22,922 bases of DNA from Bacteroidota bacterium (GCA_030611395.1 JAUWPX010000002.1:1-22922), one strand, 5' to 3'; counted from the stretch's first letter, positions 1 to 7,690 are shown. Made by a program: numbers and translations. The notes: generated by a model not told the origin, from the letters alone.

Positions 1-250
1 CGGGTGAAACAATTTTCCAGTTAGGAACAATATCAGCAGTAGCATCCAGAAATTTTGCTGCAACCTGGTTCAATACCTGTCCTTTAAAAGGTATCCCTTT
101 TGGCAGAACCACATCAAATGCTGAAATACGGTCAGTTGCAACCATTACCAGGTATTTATCATTAATATTATAAACATCACGAACTTTCCCGTGGTATAAA
201 TTTATTAATCCCGGAAACTTGAAATTAGTATTTTTAATAGCCTCTGTCAT
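1..250 (-). CDS. purC: SAICAR synthase, N-terminal part (cut by window edge)
   Basis: Phosphoribosylaminoimidazole-succinocarboxamide synthase joins CAIR and aspartate, using ATP, in de novo purine synthesis in the cytoplasm. Only the first 83 residues lie in the window; the gene continues past position 1. The visible part has the family's N-terminal ATP-binding features: GKVRDVY at residues 21-27 (the glycine-rich/Lys-Arg strand pair) and ATDRISAFD at 38-46, followed by LPKGIPFKG. The ATG at 248-250 gives a normal SAICAR synthase N-terminus. It starts 6 bases after the phoH stop on the same strand, so the two are probably co-transcribed, a pairing common in Bacteroidota. Identification is by motif recognition and is firm; the C-terminal part cannot be judged. 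Confidence 0.93.
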   Translation of the reverse strand, partial: MTEAIKNTNFKFPGLINLYHGKVRDVYNINDKYLVMVATDRISAFDVVLPKGIPFKGQVLNQVAAKFLDATADIVPNWKIVSP

Positions 251-256
251 AACATG

Positions 257-1222
257 TTATGTATTTAAAGGTTTTTTCTTTCCTTTCTTCTCATACGCCC
301 GAACTATATGCTTTACCAGCTTATGGCGCATTATATCCCGTTCATCGAACTCCAGAATTGATATACCATCTATTCCTTTAAGAATATTCACTGCCTGCCA
401 CAGACCTGAATCAGATTTCCTGGGCAGATCTATTTGAGTTATATCTCCTGTAACAATAAATTTGGATGATTGTCCCATTCTGGTCAGGAACATCTTTAAC
501 TGATTTACAGTAGAATTTTGTGCTTCATCTAAAATAACCACAGCATTTTCAAGTGTTCGTCCACGCATATATGCAAGGGGAGCAATTTGAATAATTTCAT
601 CCTCAATATACCCAACCAGTTTTTTCGACGGTATCATATCTCTCAGAGCATCATACAGAGGCTGAAGGTATGGTTCCAGTTTTTCCTTTACACTACCGGG
701 CAGAAATCCGAGATGTTCTCCGGCTTCAACCGCAGGCCGGGTAAGTGTTATCTTTTCAACTTCCTTGTTTCGTAATGCTCTTACAGCAAGGGCTATTGCC
801 AGATATGTTTTTCCTGTTCCTGCAGGTCCGACTACCATTAACAAATCGTTAAGGAAAAATTCCTTAACCAGATTAATCTGATTAACCGTTCTTGGCTTTA
901 TTGGCTGACCTACGTTGCCGAAAATCAATGCTTCATCAAGGTCTCCGTTTTTTATGTGGGACTGCATAGCAGAGTCAAAAAACAACTTATCTATATCAGC
1001 CTCCTCCAATCTGTTATATTTAAAGTAAAATTCAATAAGTCCCTCAAATTTTTCTTCAAAATCAGCTATAAGTGATTCCTCACCAATAACTTTAATTTCG
1101 CTACCTCTTGCAATTATTTTCAGCTTTGGAAAGAAATCAATGATTTTATTTAACAGACTATTATTGGATCCATAAACGTTTACCGGATCAATATCCTTTA
1201 AATATAAAATCTTTTGGGTCAT
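257..1222 (-). CDS. phoH: PhoH family P-loop ATPase
   Basis: Cytoplasmic PhoH-like ATPase of 321 residues, the usual length for the PhoL/YbeZ type; the family is linked to RNA metabolism and ribosome maturation, but the exact substrate is not known from sequence. Visible motifs are the Walker A GPAGTGKT at about residues 132-139, TRPAVEAGE-LGFLPG just after it, the Walker B ILDEAQN at about 230-236, and VTGDITQIDLP, which matches the family's TGD motif. The N-terminal 100 residues resemble the small KH-like domain of this group. The frame is open three bases further to a TTG at 1225, but the ATG at 1220-1222 is preferred. purC follows after 6 bases. The divergent DUF62 gene starts 90 bases away. 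Confidence 0.93.
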   Translation of the reverse strand: MTQKILYLKDIDPVNVYGSNNSLLNKIIDFFPKLKIIARGSEIKVIGEESLIADFEEKFEGLIEFYFKYNRLEEADIDKLFFDSAMQSHIKNGDLDEALIFGNVGQPIKPRTVNQINLVKEFFLNDLLMVVGPAGTGKTYLAIALAVRALRNKEVEKITLTRPAVEAGEHLGFLPGSVKEKLEPYLQPLYDALRDMIPSKKLVGYIEDEIIQIAPLAYMRGRTLENAVVILDEAQNSTVNQLKMFLTRMGQSSKFIVTGDITQIDLPRKSDSGLWQAVNILKGIDGISILEFDERDIMRHKLVKHIVRAYEKKGKKKPLNT

Positions 1223-1242
1223 CAATTCTATTAAATATTAAT

Positions 1243-1250
1243 TACTTTTG
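1243..1250 (+). promoter_or_regulatory. Candidate -7 promoter element for the DUF62-mazG pair
   Basis: TACTTTTG fits the Bacteroidota -7 consensus TAnnTTTG and lies 62 bases before the ATG at 1313. No TTG lies 17-23 bases upstream, so only half of the promoter is supported. It sits in the 90-base divergent gap with phoH. Confidence 0.3.
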
Positions 1251-1312
1251 AGAATTGCAAATTAGGTTATTTTTTCGATGAATAATAATTTTTAACGGAA
1301 GTTTTTTTCTCT

Positions 1313-2104
1313 ATGCCAATAATTACCCTGACTACTGATTGGAAACAAAATGACTTCTATGCCGGTGCACTAAAAGGTACTATCCTCACTAAATGTCCTG
1401 ATATACAGATTGTGGACATTTCACATCAGATACCACCTTTTAATACCGGCCAGGCTGCTTTCGTTATTAAGAATAGTTATAACCATTTTCCAAAAGGAAC
1501 CATTCATATTATCGGTGTAGATGCCATACCTGATAAAGGAAATAATTATGTAGCAATCAAATTGAACGGACATTTCTTTATAGGATGTGATAACGGTATC
1601 TTTTCACTTATAGCGAAAGACAAACCTGAAAATATAATTCAGCTTAACAAAAAAGAGAGTAACTATCCAACTTTCCCTTGTATCAGTCTGTTTGCTGAAA
1701 CTGCATGTGAACTTGCGAAAGGGAAACAAATCACTGAGCTTGGCAAAGAAATGAGTGAATTAAATACCAGAATTCCACTTCGGGCTACTATTGATGATAG
1801 GGTAATTACCGGTAGTGTGATTTATATTGATTCATACAAGAATGCTATTACTAATATTACAAATGAGCTTTTTAACAGGGTGGGGAAAAATTTGCCGTTT
1901 GAAATTTATATTCAAAGCCGGAAATATAAAATTACACGTATCAACAAAACATACTCTGAAACGCCCATCGGAGAACTACTTGCATTATTTAACTCATTGG
2001 GACTGCTTGAAATAGCTATGAACAAGGCAAATCTCTCCGATCTTCTCAACCTTTCAATCGGTTCAACTGTCAGGATAGATTTTCCGGATAAGAAGAAAAA
2101 GTAA
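1313..2104 (+). CDS. DUF62 family protein (SAM hydroxide adenosyltransferase/halogenase-like), catalytic residues altered
   Basis: This 263-residue protein matches the DUF62 superfamily, which includes the bacterial fluorinase and chlorinase and the SAM hydroxide adenosyltransferases that split SAM into adenosine and methionine. Matching segments are ITLTTDW at the N-terminus (family TDFG), YAGALKG, VDISHQIPPFN, FPKGTIHIIGVD and FIGCDNGIFSL, plus a C-terminal barrel domain from about residue 150. The described hydrolase triad is Asp-Arg-His. Here Asp70 is kept, but the usual GVGT-Arg loop reads AIPDKGNN with Asn at the Arg position (77), and the usual TFHGRD reads TFPCIS with Pro at the His position (122). 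The enzyme may therefore be inactive or use different chemistry (inference). mazG starts 2 bases after its stop, so the two form an operon. The family call is firm and the reaction is not. Confidence 0.85.
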   Translation: MPIITLTTDWKQNDFYAGALKGTILTKCPDIQIVDISHQIPPFNTGQAAFVIKNSYNHFPKGTIHIIGVDAIPDKGNNYVAIKLNGHFFIGCDNGIFSLIAKDKPENIIQLNKKESNYPTFPCISLFAETACELAKGKQITELGKEMSELNTRIPLRATIDDRVITGSVIYIDSYKNAITNITNELFNRVGKNLPFEIYIQSRKYKITRINKTYSETPIGELLALFNSLGLLEIAMNKANLSDLLNLSIGSTVRIDFPDKKKK

Positions 2105-2106
2105 AT

Positions 2107-2916
2107 ATGATAAAGGATTCAAGACTCACGGCATTTAAAGAATTACTGGATATAATGGATGAGTTACGCGAGAAATGTCCATGGGATCGTAAACAAACAT
2201 TCGAAAGTTTACGGAAATTGACTATTGAAGAAACATATGAACTTACAGATGCTATTCTGAAAAAAAACCCGGCGGAGATAAAAGACGAACTTGGTGACCT
2301 TATGCTCCATATTGTTTTTTATGCCAAACTTGGTTCTGAAAACGGAACATTCAATATGACTGACATCCTTAACTCAATCAATAAAAAACTGATAACCAGG
2401 CATCCTCATGTATTTGGAGACACAAAGGTTGCAGATGAAGAAGAGGTATTAAAAAACTGGGAAAAGATCAAACTCAGGAATGGAAAGAAATCAGTTCTTG
2501 GAGGAATTCCTAAATCACTCCCGGCACTGATTAAAGCTAACCGACTGCAGGAAAAAGTTCACGGAGTGGGGTTCGATTGGAAAGATCGCTCAGAAATCTG
2601 GGGGAAAATCAATGAGGAGATAGGTGAAATAAAAGAAGAACTACTCAAATTATCGGAGAAAGAGATTAAAGAGAATGGAGGCAAAGAAAAACTGGAGGGA
2701 GAATTAGGCGACTTATTATTCAGTATTATCAACGCTGCAAGATTATATGGGATTGACCCTGAAAACTCACTTGAACGGACTAATAAAAAATTTATCTCCC
2801 GTTTCCAGCAAATGGAAAAAATCATCAGGCAACAGGGAAAAAAGCTGGAATATCTAAGTCTGGATGAAATGAACCGGATTTGGGAAGAAGTTAAAAAGAA
2901 AGAAGTCAAACAATAG
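2107..2916 (+). CDS. mazG: MazG nucleoside triphosphate pyrophosphohydrolase
   Basis: Cytoplasmic enzyme that hydrolyses (d)NTPs to (d)NMP and pyrophosphate, thought to clean the nucleotide pool. The protein has 269 residues, typical of two-domain MazG. The first domain shows REKCPWDRKQT, the metal-binding helix IEETYEL (residues 40-46) and DELGDLM (60-66). The second domain, from about 170, repeats the pattern with INEEIGEIKEEL and EGELGDLLFSI. Both EExxE...ExxD sets appear complete. The ATG lies 2 bases after the DUF62 stop. The stop codon (2914-2916) falls inside an 11-base tandem repeat, so the last residues (VKQ) come from the repeat's first copy. Confidence 0.93.
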   Translation: MIKDSRLTAFKELLDIMDELREKCPWDRKQTFESLRKLTIEETYELTDAILKKNPAEIKDELGDLMLHIVFYAKLGSENGTFNMTDILNSINKKLITRHPHVFGDTKVADEEEVLKNWEKIKLRNGKKSVLGGIPKSLPALIKANRLQEKVHGVGFDWKDRSEIWGKINEEIGEIKEELLKLSEKEIKENGGKEKLEGELGDLLFSIINAARLYGIDPENSLERTNKKFISRFQQMEKIIRQQGKKLEYLSLDEMNRIWEEVKKKEVKQ

Positions 2917-2959
2917 TCAAACAATAGTCATACAATGGTCATGCGATGGTCATGCGATG
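2905..2959 (+). repeat. 11-base tandem repeat spanning the mazG stop codon
   Basis: Five consecutive 11-base units of the form GTCAnnCnATn occupy 2905-2915, 2916-2926, 2927-2937, 2938-2948 and 2949-2959; a degraded sixth unit runs to about 2970. Units 1 and 2 are identical, as are 4 and 5, and unit 3 is intermediate. The array contains the mazG stop and ends about 10 bases before the stop of the convergent DUF5606 gene. Confidence 0.9.
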
Positions 2960-2969
2960 GTCCGATGAT

Positions 2970-3524
2970 TTAAGGTATCTTCCCTTTTCCTTTCTGTAGT
3001 CCTTTCTGTGGTCCTTTTTGTGATCCTTTTTGTAATCCTTTCTGTGGTCGTTTTTGTGGTCCTTTCTGTGGTTTTTTGTCTTTGCTTTTGTTTGGTTTTT
3101 CATCCTGCTCCTCCGGATCTTTTTCATCTTTATCTTCTGAAAAATCCAGAAGTTCCTGTTTTTGAAGGATGTTATACCAAAGAATCACTTTCTTAATATC
3201 AGAAGCATATACCCTTTTCCTGTCATAAGCAGGAATAATTTCATGGAAGTATTCTTCCAACACCTTGCCTGAGGATTTATGGTTTATTGAAGCAGCACCG
3301 TTCTCTTTTTCATATATAGCTTTAAATACATCTTTCAGAGCCATATCTTCTGTTTCGGTAAATACGGCAATATCCTCAAGGGAACTAATTTTAGTAGTTG
3401 TAAAAGCGGTAATCCGTTTTTTATCTTCCAGGTTTTCTACTATCATAACGCTATTTCTTCCCTGCGAAATGAATTTATATAATCCTGGTTTACCTGAAAT
3501 AGCAAAAATATCCTTCAAATCCAT
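2970..3524 (-). CDS. DUF5606 family protein with Lys/Gln-rich repeat tail
   Basis: This 184-residue protein resembles the DUF5606 family, a conserved Bacteroidota protein of unknown function that often sits near coaE. The first 135 residues are the conserved part (MDLKDIFAISGKPGLYKFIS, then VLEEYFHEIIPAYDRKRVYASDIKK); no catalytic motif or signal peptide is visible. Residues from about 127 are charged (DEKDPEEQDEKPNKSKDKK) and then turn into about seven four-residue units of the form x-Q-K-G/R, a basic low-complexity tail encoded by a 12-base tandem repeat. The tail ends about 10 bases from a separate 11-base repeat. It is the last gene of the minus-strand block beginning with nusB. The tail could add nucleic-acid affinity (inference). 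Confidence 0.8.
   Translation of the reverse strand: MDLKDIFAISGKPGLYKFISQGRNSVMIVENLEDKKRITAFTTTKISSLEDIAVFTETEDMALKDVFKAIYEKENGAASINHKSSGKVLEEYFHEIIPAYDRKRVYASDIKKVILWYNILQKQELLDFSEDKDEKDPEEQDEKPNKSKDKKPQKGPQKRPQKGLQKGSQKGPQKGLQKGKGKIP
2989..3072 (+). repeat. 12-base in-frame tandem repeat coding the QKG tail
   Basis: Seven 12-base units of the form CCTTTyTGTrrT run without a break at 2989-3072. The period is a multiple of three, so unit gain or loss adds or removes whole x-Q-K-G blocks in the minus-strand DUF5606 protein without shifting frame. Units differ from each other at only a few bases. Confidence 0.9.
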
Positions 3525-3540
3525 AGTCTAAATAAGTTAA

Positions 3541-3606
3541 AAGTTATAAAGTTAAAAGTTAAAAGTTATAAAGTTAAAAGTTAAAAGTTATAAAGTTAAA
3601 AGTTGT
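3541..3606 (+). repeat. 22-base AT-rich tandem repeat between two operon genes
   Basis: Three 22-base units built from AAGTTATAAAG and TTAAAAGTT blocks lie at 3541-3562, 3563-3584 and 3585-3606; the last differs only in its final two bases. Partial units extend the array from about 3534 to 3626. It lies between the start of the DUF5606 gene (3524) and the end of the TerB/J-domain gene (3729), on the 5' side of DUF5606. Confidence 0.85.
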
Positions 3607-3688
3607 AAAGTTATAAAGTTAAAAGTAAAAAAAGTTTTTAGGCAGAAATAATCAAATACAATATTTCATAACTATTTAGTGCCTTCCC

Positions 3689-3722
3689 TACTCAACTACT
3701 CACCTTACTCAACTACTCACCT
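3689..3722 (+). repeat. 17-base perfect tandem duplication beside a stop codon
   Basis: Two identical 17-base copies of TACTCAACTACTCACCT lie at 3689-3705 and 3706-3722. They end 6 bases before the stop codon (3729-3731) of the minus-strand TerB/J-domain gene, so they sit directly in its 3' untranslated region. Related sequence lies after the carbamate kinase stop at 14256-14288. Confidence 0.88.
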
Positions 3723-3728
3723 ATATAA

Positions 3729-4451
3729 TCAGGCAATTTTCCTTTCTTTCTTTATTTGGATATATGCCTCATTCACTTTTTGAAATTTCTCCTTTGCCGC
3801 AATTCTAAAATCCTCTCCCAGATGACTAACCTTATCAGGATGGCATTTATTAGCCATTTTACGATAAGCTTTCTTCAAATCTTCAACACTAGCATCGCGA
3901 TCTACTCCAAGAATTTTGTATGCTGAATCGGTTTTTGGCACAAACATATACCTGATCGAATTGATATCATTTTGCGAAAGACCAAGGTAATATGCAATCT
4001 GTTCTATTACTTTAATTTCATCCGGGTGTACCATTCCATCAGCACCTGAAATACCAAAAAGAAAATGAAGTAACTGCAAACGTGAGGCGTAATCCATATT
4101 TTGTTTTATTTGCAGGGAAACATCTCTTACCGGTATTTCCTGTTTAAGCAAATCACCAAGCATCCTGACACCTTCACTTGCAGCATCATGTCCAAATGCC
4201 TTCACAAAATATTGTTTAACGTAATCAAGTTCAGCACGAACTACTTTCCCATCCGCACGCATCACAGCAGCCACAAGTACAAGAAGACTCATAGCATAAG
4301 CACCTGTGGTTGTTTGTTTCTGCTTACCCGGTATTGTCTGTTGGGCCTGGTTATCCATCATCGATCCAATCGCAAAACCCAACAAACCTCCAATAGGTCC
4401 AAAAAACGCCCATCCAAGTCCACCTGCAATCCATTTACTAAATTTTCCCAT
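3729..4451 (-). CDS. TerB/DjlA-like protein with C-terminal J domain
   Basis: This 240-residue co-chaperone-like protein has three parts. Residues 8-31 are a glycine-rich hydrophobic segment (GGLGWAFFGPIGGLLGFAIG) resembling the membrane or glycine-zipper region of DjlA. Residues about 50-165 form a TerB-like helical domain with acidic motifs RADGKV and GADGMVHPDE. Residues about 175-240 form a J domain with the diagnostic HPD at 204-206 and the preceding LKKAYRKMANKCHPDK helix. The intact HPD predicts stimulation of a DnaK ATPase at the inner membrane; the client is unknown. The ATG at 4449-4451 matches family starts. It follows coaE by 36 bases on the same strand. Confidence 0.88.
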   Translation of the reverse strand: MGKFSKWIAGGLGWAFFGPIGGLLGFAIGSMMDNQAQQTIPGKQKQTTTGAYAMSLLVLVAAVMRADGKVVRAELDYVKQYFVKAFGHDAASEGVRMLGDLLKQEIPVRDVSLQIKQNMDYASRLQLLHFLFGISGADGMVHPDEIKVIEQIAYYLGLSQNDINSIRYMFVPKTDSAYKILGVDRDASVEDLKKAYRKMANKCHPDKVSHLGEDFRIAAKEKFQKVNEAYIQIKKERKIA

Positions 4452-4487
4452 AATTCAAAGTTGTAATAGTTTATGGACAGATTCTAT

Positions 4488-5075
4488 TTAAATATTTTCT
4501 GAAAGAAGCTTATGTACTTCCAGTACATGCGGAAGTAACATTTTTTTCCCATCATTCACCAAATTAATATCCGCCTTTTCATTTCTTTCTTTTTCAGTTA
4601 ACTGATTATTTATCCGTTCAATCACCTTTTCTTTACTAACACCGTCACGCTTACAAACCCGTTCAATCCTTATTGCTTCAGGAGCAGAAATATTTATCAC
4701 CTTATCAAGAAAACGATCGGTACCTGTCTCAAAAATTATTGCTGCTTCCATAATAACATAAGCCGATTTTGTCTGACAGGTACACCATTCAGTGAATCGT
4801 TCTAAAACAGCAGGATGAATAGTATTATTTACTATGTCCATATTCTTTCTGTCGCTGAATATTAAATCAGCCAGCATTTGCTTATTAAGTTTACCTGACA
4901 AGTAAAGTTCTTTACTAAAATATCCGGTAAGAGCCAATCTAATCTCCTTATCGGTTTCCAGAAGAATGTTAGCTTCATCATCTGCAAAGAACACAGGCAC
5001 ATTGAGACAACGGAAAATTTTACATACTAAAGATTTTCCGCTACCAATACCTCCTGTTACTCCAACTTTTTTCAT
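4488..5075 (-). CDS. coaE: Dephospho-CoA kinase
   Basis: Last step of coenzyme A synthesis: ATP-dependent phosphorylation of the 3'-hydroxyl of dephospho-CoA, in the cytoplasm. At 195 residues the length is normal. The P-loop GGIGSGKS is at residues 8-15. VFFADDEA holds the expected acidic pair after strand 2, followed by IHPAVLERF, and VIMEAAIIFETG matches the family's substrate-site segment. The ATG overlaps the stop of the upstream ybbR-like gene (ATGA at 5072-5075), so translation of the two is probably coupled. Confidence 0.94.
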   Translation of the reverse strand: MKKVGVTGGIGSGKSLVCKIFRCLNVPVFFADDEANILLETDKEIRLALTGYFSKELYLSGKLNKQMLADLIFSDRKNMDIVNNTIHPAVLERFTEWCTCQTKSAYVIMEAAIIFETGTDRFLDKVINISAPEAIRIERVCKRDGVSKEKVIERINNQLTEKERNEKADINLVNDGKKMLLPHVLEVHKLLSENI

Positions 5076-6046
5076 TTTTTCTCCACAATAAACTCAACAC
5101 TTATCGGATAAATCTGGATATTAGAAACATATTCCGGTGCATTGGATAACCGAACTTTAATCTTATTAGAATAGTTACTTTTAATAACTGAATAGTCAAC
5201 TATAACCCTAAAAAGATTAACAGTCAGCTTATCATAGTCACTTAACGGAACCCTGCAGGTAACATTAATTGAACCCGGAAATGTCTTTAATTCAAGGGTG
5301 TCCGGGATATTAACCACATTCACAGGGACGGTAAATCTGGCTTCAGTGAAACGTTCAACCGGTACTATTACAATGACTTTCCTGGTTGAAAGATCAACAT
5401 TTTCGATTGGAATTAAACCAATGTTCTTTCTAATATCCTGGTCAACCGATGTAAACTTCTGAAACTGTGTTTCAACCCATTCAATTGTATCGATAACAAC
5501 ACCTGGTCCGGATATTATTACACTATCCGGTTGAGAAGTAATGTTCCCTCCTATCATATATTGCTGCCCGAATTCAACATCAGTATTAATTTTAACCGGT
5601 ACTTTTTTCTGTATGCGCTCATCAAATTCAAATATCAGAGTATCAGGAGATATATCAAGCACCTTAAGATCAGAACCGAATTGCTGGTTAACCCTTGCAA
5701 GTGAGCTGGATGTTAAAATAAAAAATTTCGAGGCACTGCCATCGGAAAATATATTATAGGAATAATGACTGATATCAAATACAATTGGTGTAAGTTTACC
5801 CACCATTTTATACTTTAAAAGTAAAAATCCCGGTGCTTTAACCAAAAGATCAAACTCACCCGGTAATTCTCTTACAAGCACCTTGTTTCCCGGAATATTA
5901 TTGTATTTAACAGGGTATGTAATAAGTGTAGTAGTATCTTTACTCAATTCATTCAGAAACCAAAACATAGTTGACAAAACCAGAAAAAAGAGAAATACCA
6001 GAACCTTCCTGTCAAGTTTGAACTTAACCCGGGACAATTGATCCAT
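5072..6046 (-). CDS. YbbR-domain (CdaR-like) membrane-anchored protein
   Basis: The protein has one N-terminal membrane helix (VLVFLFFLVLSTMFWFLNEL) followed by a long extracytoplasmic part of beta-rich YbbR-type repeats, seen for example in ITSQPDSVIISGPGVVIDTI, the phrase typical of these domains. In Firmicutes the YbbR protein CdaR regulates the diadenylate cyclase CdaA; whether that holds here is unknown, and no cyclase gene is in the window. The ATG at 6044-6046 gives 324 residues with the helix near residues 15-35. The frame is open to a TTG at 6073, which would add nine residues (MKNRIIKNA), and cannot be excluded. It lies between yajC and coaE, an arrangement usual in Bacteroidota. 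Confidence 0.87.
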   Translation of the reverse strand: MDQLSRVKFKLDRKVLVFLFFLVLSTMFWFLNELSKDTTTLITYPVKYNNIPGNKVLVRELPGEFDLLVKAPGFLLLKYKMVGKLTPIVFDISHYSYNIFSDGSASKFFILTSSSLARVNQQFGSDLKVLDISPDTLIFEFDERIQKKVPVKINTDVEFGQQYMIGGNITSQPDSVIISGPGVVIDTIEWVETQFQKFTSVDQDIRKNIGLIPIENVDLSTRKVIVIVPVERFTEARFTVPVNVVNIPDTLELKTFPGSINVTCRVPLSDYDKLTVNLFRVIVDYSVIKSNYSNKIKVRLSNAPEYVSNIQIYPISVEFIVEKK

Positions 6047-6130
6047 GGCATTCTTAATAATTCTGTTCTTCAAATCCTGGTTAGAGTTTTGAGTTTATTC
6101 TTTCAAATATAATATAACCCTGAACGTATG

Positions 6131-6454
6131 TTACTTTTGAGCAGGCAGATCACTAGCATCCTTAAGCACTGCACTCTTATCAATTTTGAAACGCACCTGT
6201 TCTCCCACATCAACAACAACGACATTATCTTTGATATCAACTACCTTACCATAAATACCACCTGTAGTAACTATCCTATCACCTTTCTTAAGCGACTCTC
6301 TGTATGTTCTCAGATCCTTCTGCTTTTTAGCCTGTGGTCTTATCATGAAAAAATAAAAAACTACAATAATCAAAATAAAGGGTAAAAATGTCATTAAAGG
6401 ATTCTGGTCCTCAGTTTTAGGAGCCATTAGTAAAACATAGAGTAAATTGTTCAT
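6131..6454 (-). CDS. yajC: Preprotein translocase subunit YajC
   Basis: Small inner-membrane protein that associates with SecDF and the Sec translocon. At 107 residues it has the usual size. A single membrane helix (FLPFILIIVVFYFFMI) is followed directly by the family signature RPQAKKQKD, and then by a short cytoplasmic SH3-like part with GDRIVTTGGIYGKVVDI. The ATG at 6452-6454 is preferred; a GTG at 6455-6457 would add one residue. It lies 86 bases downstream of nusB and 84 bases upstream of the ybbR-like gene, all on one strand. Confidence 0.94.
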   Translation of the reverse strand: MNNLLYVLLMAPKTEDQNPLMTFLPFILIIVVFYFFMIRPQAKKQKDLRTYRESLKKGDRIVTTGGIYGKVVDIKDNVVVVDVGEQVRFKIDKSAVLKDASDLPAQK

Positions 6455-6540
6455 CACTAAAATTTTTATTATTATTTAAATTTCAAAAAAAAAATGTTGT
6501 GCAAATTAATAACAAATTTGATACAAGAACAAATAAGCAA

Positions 6541-7500
6541 TTAATTAATGGAATTATCACCTATTAAACCTTTGCCTTTTTTAATAATTACTTTATCACG
6601 TCTAAGGTCGTGCACAATCTTGTCAAGTATCCCATTTATAAAATTACTGCTTCGTTCTGTACAATAAAATTTTGCTATTTCCAGGTATTCATTCAAACTC
6701 ACTTTAACAGGAATTTCAGCGAACCAGATCATTTCAGATATAGCTAATTGCATTACCAGAATGTCCATAAATGCAATCCGGTCAATATCCCAGTTAATTG
6801 TATATTTATCTATCAGGTTTCTATAATCTGTTTCTTTAAGAACACTTTTACGAAACAGATTCTTCACAAATTTCTTGTCCTCCGCCGTCTTATACAATTC
6901 AAATAGCGGCCCATTGTACTTATTATTTGATCTGTATTTCTTAATTGTCTTAATCAACATACTGGCAATAAATTCAATATCATCATTCCAAAAAATACTT
7001 TGTTCCTCTATTGCCTGATGAAGATCATCATAATCAGCCACATAGTAAGCAAGAAAGTCAATGATAATTTTCTTATCTGCCTCATAATCACTGCTCTCCG
7101 CTTCCATATAGATTATATACTCTTCGGAGCCTTCTAACAGTCTTAATAAATTCTTAACCAATCCAGGATAGTTTATCCAGGAAAGCTTCCTGATTTTTAT
7201 ATATTTATGTAACCTGTAGTTCTCCTGAAATTGCAGGATAAGCTTATTTTCTATAAAACGGATATTTGGATACAAATCATCATGAACAGGTATCTGTTTA
7301 TGTTTTGCTAATTCAATTTTTTCAATAGCAGCATTCCTGATATCAATGATCAACAAGTGTAGTAAGTGATAAAGGTCATAAGCTTTCTCAATACTAAAAA
7401 ACAGATCCTTTTCCGATTGATTAATTGTTTTGCCCTCTGATTTATAATGGGCATAAAGCGCCTGCAATATCTTAATTCTCAATAACCTTCTACTAATCAT
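6541..7500 (-). CDS. nusB: Transcription antitermination protein NusB, long Bacteroidota form
   Basis: NusB with NusE (S10) binds boxA RNA in rRNA operons and supports antitermination. The classical NusB domain is in the last third: FRKSVLKETDYRNLI, then WDIDRIAFMDILVMQLAISEM, VKVSLNEYLEIAKFY and SSNFINGILDKIV, which match family helices. The preceding part (RRLLRIKILQALYAHY at the start, then helices) makes the protein 319 residues, about twice the E. coli length, as is usual in Bacteroidota. The ATG at 7498-7500 is chosen because MISRRLLRIKILQALY is the family start. A GTG at 7569 would add 23 residues, but a -7 promoter element (7530-7537) lies inside that stretch. Confidence 0.92.
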   Translation of the reverse strand: MISRRLLRIKILQALYAHYKSEGKTINQSEKDLFFSIEKAYDLYHLLHLLIIDIRNAAIEKIELAKHKQIPVHDDLYPNIRFIENKLILQFQENYRLHKYIKIRKLSWINYPGLVKNLLRLLEGSEEYIIYMEAESSDYEADKKIIIDFLAYYVADYDDLHQAIEEQSIFWNDDIEFIASMLIKTIKKYRSNNKYNGPLFELYKTAEDKKFVKNLFRKSVLKETDYRNLIDKYTINWDIDRIAFMDILVMQLAISEMIWFAEIPVKVSLNEYLEIAKFYCTERSSNFINGILDKIVHDLRRDKVIIKKGKGLIGDNSIN

Positions 7501-7529
7501 GCCTAAAGAACCACTTAATAAAAACTGTG

Positions 7530-7537
7530 CAAATTTA
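7530..7537 (-). promoter_or_regulatory. Candidate -7 promoter element for nusB
   Basis: On the minus strand TAAATTTG fits TAnnTTTG and would start transcription near 7523, about 22 bases before the ATG at 7500. No TTG lies 17-23 bases upstream. If real, it excludes the longer GTG start at 7569. Confidence 0.35.
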
Positions 7538-7645
7538 ATCCAATTTTTATGATAAAAATAATTTTTCACTTCAAAATGAACTATTCAGCCATAAATTTCC
7601 TTCAGAACTGTTTTTGATAATAATAGGATTTCTTAAAATATTTTT

Positions 7646-7653
7646 TACATTTG
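7646..7653 (+). promoter_or_regulatory. Candidate -7 promoter element for the DUF3276 gene
   Basis: TACATTTG fits TAnnTTTG and lies 38 bases before the ATG at 7691. The nearest TTTG upstream (7613-7616) is 29 bases away, too far for a normal -33 box, so only the -7 element is supported. Confidence 0.4.
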
Positions 7654-7690
7654 GACATTGAATAATTAATTATAACTCAAAAATTTCTTA

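Noticed and set aside
2559..2924. 121-codon minus-strand open frame opposite mazG
   Set aside because: It is a Ser/Ile/Phe-rich antisense shadow of a clear MazG gene, with no family match.
2905..3072. Possible CRISPR array from regularly spaced repeats
   Set aside because: The units are 11-12 bases with no spacers between them, so these are simple tandem repeats.
2939..3127. Minus-strand frame with a KDHRKDY-type repeat protein
   Set aside because: It is the 12-base repeat read in another frame inside the DUF5606 gene; the DUF5606 frame has family similarity and this one has none.
7501..7569. Longer nusB start (GTG at 7569)
   Set aside because: The extra 23 residues do not look like the family N-terminus, and a -7 element lies within them.
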